From contig JAPLFF010000003.1 in assembly GCA_026390775.1 (NCBI GenBank), positions 434,001 through 498,000 on the forward strand: 64,000 nt of DNA, read 5' to 3'. Source of the DNA: Ignavibacteriales bacterium. Lineage in GTDB: Bacteria > Bacteroidota > Ignavibacteria > Ignavibacteriales > Melioribacteraceae. The position numbers and the translations under genes are program-made. This document shows positions 43,901 to 52,430 of the stretch, in pieces. How positions within the stretch are numbered: the first letter of the stretch is position 1; the number at the start of each line of letters is the position of its first letter. The notes beneath the pieces are model-generated. The model was not told the DNA's origin and searched no databases. It saw only the letters and a program-made list of their open reading frames with translations.

Positions 43901-46224
43901 AAAGTATGACTCAACACTGCACCAACTGAAGAACCATCAACCAATACATCAGCAACATGATAACCGGCATTGGATGAAATTGTAAAGGTTTGACTTCCAC
44001 CATAATTTACTATAACACTTCCTGATGGTGAGATTGAACCACCACTTCCTGTACTTGTAGTAATTATTAATTTCAACGGCTGTTCAGCATTAATTGAAAA
44101 TGTAGGTTCCGGATCGGCATATCCTCGAACACGTAACCAATCAACATTCATTGAAGAACCGCCAAGCACGAAAAACCATGGTCCCAAAAGATCGCTTGAT
44201 ACTCTGTTCGGTCGATCTGCTGTATTTGAAATTGTTGTAATTGGAAAATTATCTAATTGAAATTTTACATTGTTGTTATCTACACGCATTACCTTGTGCA
44301 CAAGATAGTTTGAGAAATCAAGTGGTGTTGAAGTAACAACATAATCACCAGGGGATTCAACATGTTCAGAGTTGTCAGCATCGATAATAAATCCCGCACC
44401 GCTTATCGGGCGTAAGTCCATAATACGTTGATTCTTAAATCCATATGGAGGACCGCTCCATGCTGAACCTGATTCTAATCTGCCAAAACCAATCTCACCA
44501 GCAAATCCAGCAGAACTGTGTTTTGCACGTGCCTCAAACATTTTTCCTATGCCAAATAATTGTTTGGCTGATAATTCACTTATGAAACCGCCTGTGTTTG
44601 TAACCACTAGCTCACCATTAGAAACAGTTGCTGTCCCGGTGTATCCTGGATCGACACTAGTTCCACTGCCATTCCATTTTGATCGATCTAAAGTAATACC
44701 ATCGAAGCCATCATAAAAATCAAACACTGATTCGGCGCCATAAAGTGATTGTCCCGGTATTGTACCGGTTGCAGGTTGTGTAGTAATCATAAAAGGCCCG
44801 CCGCTGCTTCCACTGCTGCCTAAATATGAGAAGTAATATGTATTATTAAATTTTGATATTGCACCGCGGAAAGGCGAGTTACCTTCATTAGTATAAACAT
44901 AAGAAGTAGATTTTGTTACATTCTCCCAATCCGTTGTTGTTAGATACATTGTACTCCATCCGAAAGTAGAAGGAGAAGCTGCATAAAATATATAATATGT
45001 ATTTCCAAATTTTACCGGATGAGCATCTGCTATTGTCCCTGCATCAAGAGATCCTGAAGGTCCGAATGCAATGAATGGTTGACTACCGTTATGCCATTTT
45101 GTGTACGGTCCCGTTATGTTATCTGCAATTGCATAACTGCATTGTTCGATATAATAAAGATTTGGATTTCCCGGATCATCAAAATTTCCTTTATCTGCCA
45201 TAAAAAGCATAATCCATTTTCCATCATCACGTTTGAAAACATTCGGCTCTGAAACACGAGCCCAATCCCATGAATCAGTATCACCTTCACGAGCGGAAGA
45301 TTTTAGTATGAATGGATCGATCTCTGTATATGGACCGGTGATTGAAATTGCACGTGCCATTCCAATTTCTGCATAAGCGCCAGGTGTCCAACTCCATGTG
45401 CCATTTACACCACAAGAGCCATGTGGATCGCCGCCAACAATCCAATGATAGAATAGGTACCAATATCCATCGTCACCTTTCACAATGTGTGGACAATCTA
45501 AGTATGGATCTAAAATATTTCCCGGTGTATTATTTAATCGTAGATCACCGGCAAAAGCGGGATTAGTAGATCTGTTCGAAAAATCAATAATCAGATTACC
45601 ATTCCAATTCCATCCGCTTGCATTACCAGGATCACCTGTTATGTTATTTGCTAAACCGAGCTGTGCATTACAAAAATTTCTATCAGCAAACAGTTGCCAG
45701 TATGTTCCATTTTCTTCAACCATATTTTCTGCAAGTAGCCCACCGTTTCTTCCGTTAACAGTTACGCCTGCAACATTTGTCCACGGACCGGTATGAGGAA
45801 GATCAACAGTTGTAGGAGGAGCTGGTGAAGGAAATATTGCGCTTGGATTACCATAGTATAGATAAATTGTTGTTCCTGCGGTGGGTATTGTAGGAACTTT
45901 AACCCAAATTGTTGCCGAAGTCCCGGCAGGATTCCATTCTTCAATCCAGTATGGAATTAGTGTTTGAGAATCATCGCTTGTGAATCGGATATCGCTTCCG
46001 TCTGTTTTACAGCGACCGAAATCGAATGAATTATTGAGAGTAACTTTAATCTGGAAATTGGTTAGTAAATTTCCAGTCGAGTTGCTTTCTGTAATTGCTC
46101 TTCGATATCCCCAATCCTGACTATTCCAACTTGATTGAGCATTTGTCGTTATACCAAATAAAAAAATGGTAATTGAGAGGAAGAGTCCAAAGTAATTGAA
46201 TCTCCTCAGAGTTTTAGTACTCAT
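40945..46224 (-). CDS. Giant multidomain secreted protein with T9SS sorting tail
   Basis: 1759 aa, exported by Sec (signal peptide to about residue 30) and then by the type IX system. Domains in order: DUF2341 (about 30-105); five-bladed GH43-like propeller (about 110-500, with PHIVKGDDGYWYLFYHW and VSEPNVFKRDDGKWIMLFM); LamG/concanavalin-like (about 510-710, FYDGFDGITLDRSKW); two InlB-type repeats (about 715-862); right-handed beta-helix (about 880-1165); two more InlB-type repeats; cohesin-like (about 1325-1460); dockerin-like with two calcium loops (GDVDGNFNVDFNDA, ADVDHSGNITLADA); a second cohesin-like region; and a type A sorting domain (NYPNPFNPTT ... IRKMMLIK). A role in polysaccharide binding or breakdown is likely; catalytic residues were not verified. 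Confidence 0.85.
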   Translation of the reverse strand: MSTKTLRRFNYFGLFLSITIFLFGITTNAQSSWNSQDWGYRRAITESNSTGNLLTNFQIKVTLNNSFDFGRCKTDGSDIRFTSDDSQTLIPYWIEEWNPAGTSATIWVKVPTIPTAGTTIYLYYGNPSAIFPSPAPPTTVDLPHTGPWTNVAGVTVNGRNGGLLAENMVEENGTYWQLFADRNFCNAQLGLANNITGDPGNASGWNWNGNLIIDFSNRSTNPAFAGDLRLNNTPGNILDPYLDCPHIVKGDDGYWYLFYHWIVGGDPHGSCGVNGTWSWTPGAYAEIGMARAISITGPYTEIDPFILKSSAREGDTDSWDWARVSEPNVFKRDDGKWIMLFMADKGNFDDPGNPNLYYIEQCSYAIADNITGPYTKWHNGSQPFIAFGPSGSLDAGTIADAHPVKFGNTYYIFYAASPSTFGWSTMYLTTTDWENVTKSTSYVYTNEGNSPFRGAISKFNNTYYFSYLGSSGSSGGPFMITTQPATGTIPGQSLYGAESVFDFYDGFDGITLDRSKWNGSGTSVDPGYTGTATVSNGELVVTNTGGFISELSAKQLFGIGKMFEARAKHSSAGFAGEIGFGRLESGSAWSGPPYGFKNQRIMDLRPISGAGFIIDADNSEHVESPGDYVVTSTPLDFSNYLVHKVMRVDNNNVKFQLDNFPITTISNTADRPNRVSSDLLGPWFFVLGGSSMNVDWLRVRGYADPEPTFSINAEQPLKLIITTSTGSGGSISPSGSVIVNYGGSQTFTISSNAGYHVADVLVDGSSVGAVLSHTFTNVTATHTISASFSINTYTITATSGANGTVTPPGITTINYAGNQTFTISPSVGYQVTDVLVDGSSVGAVLSHPFTNVTANHTISASFNILAPTPIHYVSLSGTNISPYSSLATAANNIQSAVDAADIGDLILVGNGTYTLTTNISVTKSVTIRSVNGYTLTIIDGNNSTRCFYINHANAVIDGFTITHGSNLSGYGGGVQCDNGTVQNCIIENNAARDGGGVALDNSGMVINCIIRNNTADWGGGVRCFNGTVRGCLITGNTATPHGGGINIWSGGIVQNCTITNNTATDGAGIRLWNNGVVENSIIYFNTGSSNYIIDAGTGNSLSYSCTTPLFTGTGNITTDPQFVDVVTHNYQLLSTSPSINNGLNEAWMAGANDLSGNNRIFGGTVDIGAYEYSVTNFSINASAGSGGSISPSGSVIVNHGGSQTFTISSNAGYHIADVLVDGISVGAVLSHTFNNVTANHTITASFTINTYTLTITSVNGTVTKNPDQTNFSHGSTVQLTATPAFGFTFTGWSGDATGSTNPLTVTMDGNKNITASFAIDNSTYIQIGSTTATAGSSVTIPVRVHFASGANIPRYILQGKITFDPTKLAYRSNSIGSLFTAMGWTFTGYSTIAGEFDFTATGYNAISSDGILFNLNFDIISNISGSTQITSLPSYWLSNNSNTPALFSAINPGTITITSQSTSFVTGDVDGNFNVDFNDAITIINHVFNVFTLHGQALLNADVDHSGNITLADAVGVILYCTFGDWSYSLSILFPLTNAYLSIDNPVVNNSGVVLPLNIKNAANVRSLEVTVDYDATKFDFQSFSAGINSSNTITKASQVSPGQAKFVFASNELMNNNFSAGSITLKNKNGTLVNGGSINTRYKINDGKEVTGTSINTGTTGIENDYGNGIPSKFELVQNYPNPFNPTTIIDFRIPITGYYVVKVFNAIGQTVRVLAEKEFSVGNYKVTFDGNDLSSGIYFYQLFGNGVNLIRKMMLIK

Positions 46225-46681
46225 CGGTATTCCTCTATTTTTGTTTCTAATTTATACAATAGGGACTGGGGCAATAAGAATGCCGATGAAAGATTCATAA
46301 TTTGGAAAGAAACTGCTTTTGAGGACTAACTATCACTGTTTTAAAATGATTATCAGTTTCGTTTTAAGGCAAAGGAAGTTTAGAAGTGATATTCGATAGT
46401 TGTATAAATAAAAGTAGCAACTATTCGGAAGAATCATTTCCTTTAATACTTGGAATGAATTCTGGTAATCTGTATCAGATCATAGATTTTTTCTTTTCTA
46501 AACTGATTTTATGACGGAAGTTCAGTTTATTACAGATTTTAATCCAATAGCTATTCTAATATGCTCTGAAATTAATCCGTAAAATTCCTTACATTTATCA
46601 CGTAAATTTTCAAGTATTTAATACATCTACATAAAAAAATAATTTAACCAAAAGAGTTCCTACAATTAATAAAGACTAACT
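46225..46681. other. 457-base divergent intergenic region
   Basis: This separates the minus-strand giant gene from the plus-strand gene at 46682. It is AT-rich. I see no open frame, RNA gene or strong hairpin. TAACTTTG at 46677-46684 resembles a -7 box but lacks a -33 partner and overlaps the presumed TTG start, so I do not call it. Confidence 0.5.
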
Positions 46682-47551
46682 TTGGATCTGGCTAAACAAT
46701 ATATCATACAATGCATTGTAGCCGCAGCCAATAACCTTCGTTTAAGCTCGGAGAAAATTGAAACTGTAGCAATTCTCCGTGAAAGATTGAACAACTGCGA
46801 ATCTCTTTCTGAGGAGATTAAAAACTTCAAGAAAATTACAGAACTTTCTAAACTTGGTATCAAACTCGGTGATCTTCAGAATTTTATTGATAACGGTAAG
46901 ATTGAGTTTGTGAAGCTATCGGATAAATTCAAAGAGCATAGTTACGGTCTGGTTAAAGAACTGAATGGAGTACTTGATATTTTTACTCCGCAGGCGACCA
47001 GAATGTCATTTCAGAAATTTGATATCAGCGGATTAAATATTGATCTAACCAATCAAAAAATAAATTCATTTGATGCTATTGTTCAATCACCACCGGAAAT
47101 TGAATTACCGAGAAGATCGCGCGCTGATGAATTAAGGGAAGCGATAATCTTTGAAGAACTTAATAAAGAAAACGATTTTAATTTTGAAAACTTTGAAGAG
47201 AAAGTTTTGAGACCCGTAAAAGAGCTTGATCCATTCCTAAACCGTGTTCTAAAATATGAATACACAGAAAACGAAATTAACAGTCACATTAAGATAATGT
47301 TTGAAAATGCCGAGCTATCTAAGAAGGTAGGATTTGAGATACTATCAAATATGCACAGCATTTTCGCAAAAGGTCTGGAATTAATAAATCAGAAAAAAAT
47401 TGCTCCAAGCTCCAATGTAGTTGAATCATTACGCGCATGTTTAATTGTTATTGTTGCAGTAGTTCGCGGCAAAGAGGTTGATATAACAAATTATTTAACT
47501 CGTGCAGAAAATTTTGGTAAGACCATTTCTCCAAAACAGAAGGAAAGATAA
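46682..47551 (+). CDS. Hypothetical helical protein upstream of manC
   Basis: 289 aa, charged, mostly alpha-helical by composition, without signal peptide, membrane segment or cysteines in motifs. I do not recognise a family. The start is TTG 46682, and there is no in-frame ATG for the next hundred codons, so the start is fairly safe. It ends directly against the manC ATG, so the two genes are cotranscribed; a role linked to nucleotide-sugar or surface polysaccharide synthesis is only a guess from position. Confidence 0.75.
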   Translation: MDLAKQYIIQCIVAAANNLRLSSEKIETVAILRERLNNCESLSEEIKNFKKITELSKLGIKLGDLQNFIDNGKIEFVKLSDKFKEHSYGLVKELNGVLDIFTPQATRMSFQKFDISGLNIDLTNQKINSFDAIVQSPPEIELPRRSRADELREAIIFEELNKENDFNFENFEEKVLRPVKELDPFLNRVLKYEYTENEINSHIKIMFENAELSKKVGFEILSNMHSIFAKGLELINQKKIAPSSNVVESLRACLIVIVAVVRGKEVDITNYLTRAENFGKTISPKQKER

Positions 47552-48619
47552 ATGGAATTATTTGCTGTTATTATGGCAGGCGGAGTAGGTTCACGGTTTT
47601 GGCCAAGAAGTAAAGAGAAAAAACCGAAACAGTTGATCCGCATCTTTGGCGAAAACACGATGATACAAGATACAGCAAAACGATTGGAAGGATTGGTTGC
47701 GAATGATCATATTTATATTGTTACGAATAAAGTACAGAAGATGAGAGTTAAGGAACAGCTGCCGCAAATTCCGGAAGAAAATATTATTGATGAACCGTTC
47801 GGGAAAAATACCGCTGCTTGTATCGGACTTGCATCAGTCATTATCAAAAGTAAAAATCCGGATGCAGTTACAATTACTTTACCTGCAGACCACTTGATTA
47901 AAGATGAAGAACAATTTAGAAGATGTCTTTCTACGGCTGCAGATTATGCTTATAAATCAAAAGGATTAGTAACGATCGGTATAACTCCAAATCGTCCTGA
48001 GACCGGTTATGGATATATTCAATTTGATGAAAAGGGAATTGATAACAACATTTATAAAGTGGTGACTTTCGCCGAGAAACCAAATCTTGCAACTGCAAGA
48101 CAATTTATTGAATCGGGAGATTTCTTGTGGAACTCGGGAATATTTATTTGGCATGTTGAGACTATTCTCGGAGAAATTCAAAAACATTTGCCCGATCTTT
48201 CAGACGGACTTGATCAAATTGAAGAGACCATTGGTACAAATGATTTCGAAAAACAAGTTGTACTTGTGTACGGGCAGCTTAAAAGCATTTCGATTGATTA
48301 CGGTGTGATGGAGAAATCGGATAATGTTTATCTTACAAAAGCAGATTTTTACTGGAACGATGTAGGAAATTGGGAAGCTGTATATGAGATCTCTGAAAAG
48401 GATGAAGATGGAAATGCTATTATCGGCGATGTTTACACTGAAAAAACATTTAGCTCGTACATCTTTTCACCAAGAAAATTTACTGCAGTTATCGGTGTTG
48501 AAAATTTAGTAATCATTAATACGAGCCAAGCGTTGCTGGTTTGCGATAGAAATAACGCTCAGGATGTAAGAGAAGTTGTAGACTATCTAAAAATGAATAA
48601 GAGAAATGAATTAGTCTAA
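47552..48619 (+). CDS. manC: Mannose-1-phosphate guanylyltransferase
   Basis: Makes GDP-mannose from GTP and mannose 1-phosphate. The 355-aa product has the nucleotidyltransferase motif MAGGVGSRFWPRSKEKKPKQ at the N-terminus, ENIIDEPFGKNTAACI, LPADHLI and the sugar-binding FAEKPNLATA. It ends after the nucleotidyltransferase and left-handed helix parts and lacks the C-terminal isomerase domain of bifunctional enzymes. Confidence 0.93.
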   Translation: MELFAVIMAGGVGSRFWPRSKEKKPKQLIRIFGENTMIQDTAKRLEGLVANDHIYIVTNKVQKMRVKEQLPQIPEENIIDEPFGKNTAACIGLASVIIKSKNPDAVTITLPADHLIKDEEQFRRCLSTAADYAYKSKGLVTIGITPNRPETGYGYIQFDEKGIDNNIYKVVTFAEKPNLATARQFIESGDFLWNSGIFIWHVETILGEIQKHLPDLSDGLDQIEETIGTNDFEKQVVLVYGQLKSISIDYGVMEKSDNVYLTKADFYWNDVGNWEAVYEISEKDEDGNAIIGDVYTEKTFSSYIFSPRKFTAVIGVENLVIINTSQALLVCDRNNAQDVREVVDYLKMNKRNELV

Positions 48620-48641
48620 ATAAATATTTATCAGTTACGTA

Positions 48642-49274
48642 ATGAAAAAATTAATTACAGAAGATGATGTTAAGAAAGTTATTAAAAGCGGAAATAAAGA
48701 GATCGTAGTTGAAAAAGGATCTGTACTAACTCCGCTTGCAAAGGATAGAATTCTTCATTCCGGTTTAAGGATTGTTGAAAGTGAATCCGGTTCTTCATTA
48801 TCATGTTCAAATTCTCAAGTTAAAATTGCAGTAGGTTCAGATCATACCGGCGTTAAGATTAAAAAAATAGTTTTCGATTTTCTGAAAGAGAAAGGTTACG
48901 ATATAATTGATGTCGGTACTTTTACAGAAGATTCTGTTGATTACCCGGATATTGCATTCAATGTGGCTAACAGAGTTGCAATTGGTGAAGTGAAATACGG
49001 AATATTAATTGACGCAACAGGAATACCATCTGCAATCACAGCAAATAAAATTCCCGGCATACGCGCAGCAACTTGTTACAATGAATTTTCCGCCAAAAGT
49101 TCACGAGAACATAATGATGCAAATGTGCTGGCGGTCGGTGCAAGATCTTTAGGCGAGGAAACAATAAAATCAATTACAGAAGTTTGGCTCTCATCTAAAT
49201 TTTTAGGAGACCGGCATCAAAAACGACTTGATAAAATTAAAGCGATAGAAGAAAAGTACTCAAAGAAATTATAG
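48642..49274 (+). CDS. RpiB/LacAB-family protein with altered active site
   Basis: 210 aa. Residues 60-205 are an RpiB fold: KIAVGSDHTGVKIKK, then ILIDATGIPSAITANKIPGIRAA, then SREHNDANVLAVGARSLGEE. In ribose-5-phosphate isomerase B the second segment reads CGTG; here the catalytic cysteine is D124, while the histidine of the third segment (H157) is kept. The N-terminal 50 residues (ITEDDVKKVI ... KGSVLTPLAKDRI) are an extra part resembling the terminal region of EutT-type proteins. Isomerase activity is therefore uncertain; another sugar phosphate is possible. Confidence 0.8.
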   Translation: MKKLITEDDVKKVIKSGNKEIVVEKGSVLTPLAKDRILHSGLRIVESESGSSLSCSNSQVKIAVGSDHTGVKIKKIVFDFLKEKGYDIIDVGTFTEDSVDYPDIAFNVANRVAIGEVKYGILIDATGIPSAITANKIPGIRAATCYNEFSAKSSREHNDANVLAVGARSLGEETIKSITEVWLSSKFLGDRHQKRLDKIKAIEEKYSKKL

Positions 49275-49345
49275 AGTAGGAAAACCTCTCATTATCATTA
49301 ATTATTCATAAATAAATTTAATTCATTTCAAGAAAGAGAAAATTC

Positions 49346-50104
49346 TTGTACGTAGAAAAATCTAAAGTTGAATCAGTTCAAAAGATATCCGATAATATAT
49401 TTCTAATAAAAGTATTATCTCCCTCAATCGCTTCAATTGCAAAACCGGGACAGTTCTGCAATATCAAAGTCTCTGAAAATTCTTTTCCGCTTTTACGAAG
49501 ACCATTCAGTATCTGTGATGTTGAAGGTGATTTTCTTTTCTTTTTATTCGATATACATGGGGAAGGAACAAAGTTAATATCTGAGAAGAAACCGGGAGAA
49601 TCACTAGAACTTCTTGGTCCATTAGGAAACGGATTTGATTATAAAGAAGGTTATGATACAGCCGTAATTGTTGCCGGCGGACTTGGTGTTGCACCATTCC
49701 CATTTTTGGTGAAGAATCTTTCCTCAAATAAAAAAGTAATCAGTTTGATCGGAGGAAGATCAAAGAAAAATATTGTTACGAAAGGATTGAAGAATGTTTT
49801 AATTGCAACAGATGACGGCACGGAAGGTTTTCACGGTACCGTAATAGAATTATTAAAAAGAGAGATCAAAAACATTTCACAGAATAAATTTAGAATTTAT
49901 GCGTGCGGACCAACACCGATGTTAAAAGCATTGCAGAATTATTGCGTCGAAAATAATTATGATTGCCAGATTTCTGTTGAATGTGCTATGGCATGTGGTT
50001 TCGGGATTTGCCAGGGCTGCCCGATTGATCCAACTAATGGAGAATCATATTTGCTTGTATGCAAAGATGGTCCTGTGTTTGAAGCTAAATCAGTTAAATT
50101 ATAA
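49346..50104 (+). CDS. pyrK: Dihydroorotate dehydrogenase electron-transfer subunit
   Basis: FAD and [2Fe-2S] subunit that links PyrD (type 1B) to NAD. The 252-aa product has the flavin motif LLRRPFSICDV, the NAD region VAGGLGVAPFPFLV and the cluster ligands CAMACGFGICQGC with a fourth cysteine in YLLVCKDGPVF. The start is TTG 49346 behind AGAAAGAG. pyrD begins two bases after the stop. Confidence 0.94.
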   Translation: MYVEKSKVESVQKISDNIFLIKVLSPSIASIAKPGQFCNIKVSENSFPLLRRPFSICDVEGDFLFFLFDIHGEGTKLISEKKPGESLELLGPLGNGFDYKEGYDTAVIVAGGLGVAPFPFLVKNLSSNKKVISLIGGRSKKNIVTKGLKNVLIATDDGTEGFHGTVIELLKREIKNISQNKFRIYACGPTPMLKALQNYCVENNYDCQISVECAMACGFGICQGCPIDPTNGESYLLVCKDGPVFEAKSVKL

Positions 50105-50106
50105 TT

Positions 50107-51018
50107 ATGGTTGATCTATCTGTAAATATTGCCGGACTAAGACTTAAGAACCCGGTTCTTTTAGCTTCCGGAACAGTCGGCTACGGGAATGAGATAGCAG
50201 AATTTACCGACTTGAACAAACTTGGCGGCATTGTAACAAAATCTTTATCACTAAAACCGCGTAAAGGTAATCCTCCGCCGAGAATAACAGAAACTCCTTC
50301 GGGAATGTTGAATGCAATTGGTCTCGCTAATGTTGGTGTGGAATCTTTCTTGAATGATAAAATTCCTTTTCTAAAAAAGTTGAACACAACTTTGATCTGT
50401 AATATTGCAGCAAGCTCGATTGAAGAGTACATTGAATGTACAAGAATATTAACTCAAGAAGAAGCTATCCATGCATTTGAAATAAATGTTTCCTGTCCCA
50501 ATGTTAAAGAGGGCGGACTTGAATTTGGAAATGACCTGAATGCTGTTGGAAGAATTACAGAAAAAGTTAAAGCTGTTACTAATAAACCAATATTTATAAA
50601 ACTCTCACCGAATGTTTCGCGCATTTCTGATTTTGCAAAAGTAGTTAAAGAAAATGGAGGCGATGGTGTTTCTGCAATTAATACTTTAGTCGGGACAGCT
50701 TTTGATATTTACACAAGAAAACCAAAAATAAAAAATATTACCGGGGGATTATCAGGACCGGCAATTAAGCCCGTAGCTCTTGCAAAAATTCTTGAGATAA
50801 AACGCAATGTTGATATTCCAATCATTGGTATTGGAGGAATTATGGAGTGGCAAGATGCAGTTGAAATGATGATCGTTGGCGCTTCTGCATTCCAAATTGG
50901 TACTGTAAACTTTATTAATCCCAATGCCGGCGTCGAGATTGTTGAAGGATTAAAAACTTATTGCGAACAAAATTCAATTCAAAACATTTCTGAGTTAACA
51001 GGGTCATATCAAATCTAA
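50107..51018 (+). CDS. pyrD: Dihydroorotate dehydrogenase, class 1B catalytic subunit
   Basis: FMN enzyme of pyrimidine synthesis, partner of PyrK. The 303-aa product contains LLASGTVGYGNEIAEF, the catalytic cysteine segment NVSCPNVKEGG, KLSPNVSRISDFAKV and the FMN-phosphate site IGIGGIMEWQDAVEMMIVGASAFQIGT. The adjacent pyrK gene confirms the NAD-linked 1B type. Confidence 0.96.
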   Translation: MVDLSVNIAGLRLKNPVLLASGTVGYGNEIAEFTDLNKLGGIVTKSLSLKPRKGNPPPRITETPSGMLNAIGLANVGVESFLNDKIPFLKKLNTTLICNIAASSIEEYIECTRILTQEEAIHAFEINVSCPNVKEGGLEFGNDLNAVGRITEKVKAVTNKPIFIKLSPNVSRISDFAKVVKENGGDGVSAINTLVGTAFDIYTRKPKIKNITGGLSGPAIKPVALAKILEIKRNVDIPIIGIGGIMEWQDAVEMMIVGASAFQIGTVNFINPNAGVEIVEGLKTYCEQNSIQNISELTGSYQI

Positions 51019-51020
51019 GT

Positions 51021-52283
51021 ATGGATATAAAATCCTCACTTGAAAAACTTTTTTCACTTCACCAATTCGGAATGAAACTTGGGCTGGATAGTACACTTCA
51101 GTTGTTGGAGAGAATAGGGAATCCGCATAGAGATTTGAAAACATTTCATATTGCGGGCTCAAACGGTAAAGGAAGTACTGCTTCATTCATGGCAAGTTTA
51201 TTAATGGAAGCGGGATACCGAGTTGGTTTTTACACTTCTCCGCATTTTGTAAAATTTAACGAACGGATAAGAATCAATGGCGTTATGATTGAAGATGAGT
51301 TTGTTGCAAAATTTGTAACTGATTTAGAAGATTATATTGAAAAAAATAAACCTACTTTTTTTGAGATCACAACTGCGCTCGCATTCCAATATTTTTATGA
51401 ACAGAAAGTTGATTACGCTATAGTAGAAACCGGACTTGGCGGAAGACTGGATTCGACAAATGTTATAAAACCAGCCGCTTCGGTGATTACTTCAATTAGT
51501 TTAGAACATACCCAGCATTTAGGAGATACTCTCGAAAAAATTGCTTTTGAGAAAGCGGGAATCATAAAACAAAATTCAAAAGTCTTTGTTGGTAAAATGG
51601 CAGATCAACCTGAGAAGATAATTCGTAATAGAGCAAAAGAACTTAATTGTGGTTATAACTTGATTAATGATTTCACCACTATCGAAGGTGACAGACTAAT
51701 AGTAGCTATGCAGAAAAAATCCTTCTCGATTTATTCTACTCCTCTTATTGGCACTCATCAATTTTACAATGCTGCCTTAGCCTTAAAGACTATAAATAAA
51801 AGCTTAAACATGGAAGACGGAATTATTATTTCAAGAGGAATAAGAAATGTAGTTGAGAATACCGGAATTCAAGGTCGTTACGAGATAATTTGCAAAAAAC
51901 CAAAAATCATTTTCGATTCTGCACATAACCCTGAAGGAGTTAAATCGTTCATAGACGAATATTCAAAAGAATATAATTCTTATAAAGAAAGGATTTTACT
52001 TTTTGGTGTTATGAAAGACAAATCAATCAGTGAAATGCTTGAATCTCTCAGGCCTTATTTTAACCAGATTTATGTAACAAAAATTGATATAGACCGTTCA
52101 GCTACACCTGATGAGATAGAAGTAATAGCCCATTCAGCTGGGATGCAGATTAAGATTGTTCAAAATGGGTCTAAATTAGTTCAGGATTTCTTCAATGAGC
52201 GTACAGATAAGTGCCTGGTAGTGCTTGGAAGCATGTATCTACTAGGTGAAATAAAAAGTAAAATGTTAGAGAAAAGTGCTTGA
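51021..52283 (+). CDS. folC: Folylpolyglutamate/dihydrofolate synthase
   Basis: Adds glutamate to folates (and/or dihydropteroate). The 420-aa product has the P-loop IAGSNGKGSTASFMASLL, ETGLGGRLDSTNVI, SLEHTQHLGDTLEKIAFEKAGI and DSAHNPEGVKSF in the C-terminal domain. It starts two bases after pyrD. Whether it is bifunctional cannot be told by eye. Confidence 0.94.
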   Translation: MDIKSSLEKLFSLHQFGMKLGLDSTLQLLERIGNPHRDLKTFHIAGSNGKGSTASFMASLLMEAGYRVGFYTSPHFVKFNERIRINGVMIEDEFVAKFVTDLEDYIEKNKPTFFEITTALAFQYFYEQKVDYAIVETGLGGRLDSTNVIKPAASVITSISLEHTQHLGDTLEKIAFEKAGIIKQNSKVFVGKMADQPEKIIRNRAKELNCGYNLINDFTTIEGDRLIVAMQKKSFSIYSTPLIGTHQFYNAALALKTINKSLNMEDGIIISRGIRNVVENTGIQGRYEIICKKPKIIFDSAHNPEGVKSFIDEYSKEYNSYKERILLFGVMKDKSISEMLESLRPYFNQIYVTKIDIDRSATPDEIEVIAHSAGMQIKIVQNGSKLVQDFFNERTDKCLVVLGSMYLLGEIKSKMLEKSA

Positions 52284-52430
52284 CAAAGTCGTGTAGGGAG
52301 ATTAATTTTCACCCGTGCCTCAATAGTCTTCAGTTTATAATTAATTCACTATTATCAATTATTGAAATCCCCAGATTGTCAATCAATAAAGAATATTACA
52401 AGAATTTCTCACAAGCAATAGGATTTACTC

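Noticed and set aside
46677-46684. TAACTTTG as a -7 box
   Set aside because: No TTTG lies 17-21 bases upstream, and it overlaps the presumed TTG start codon.
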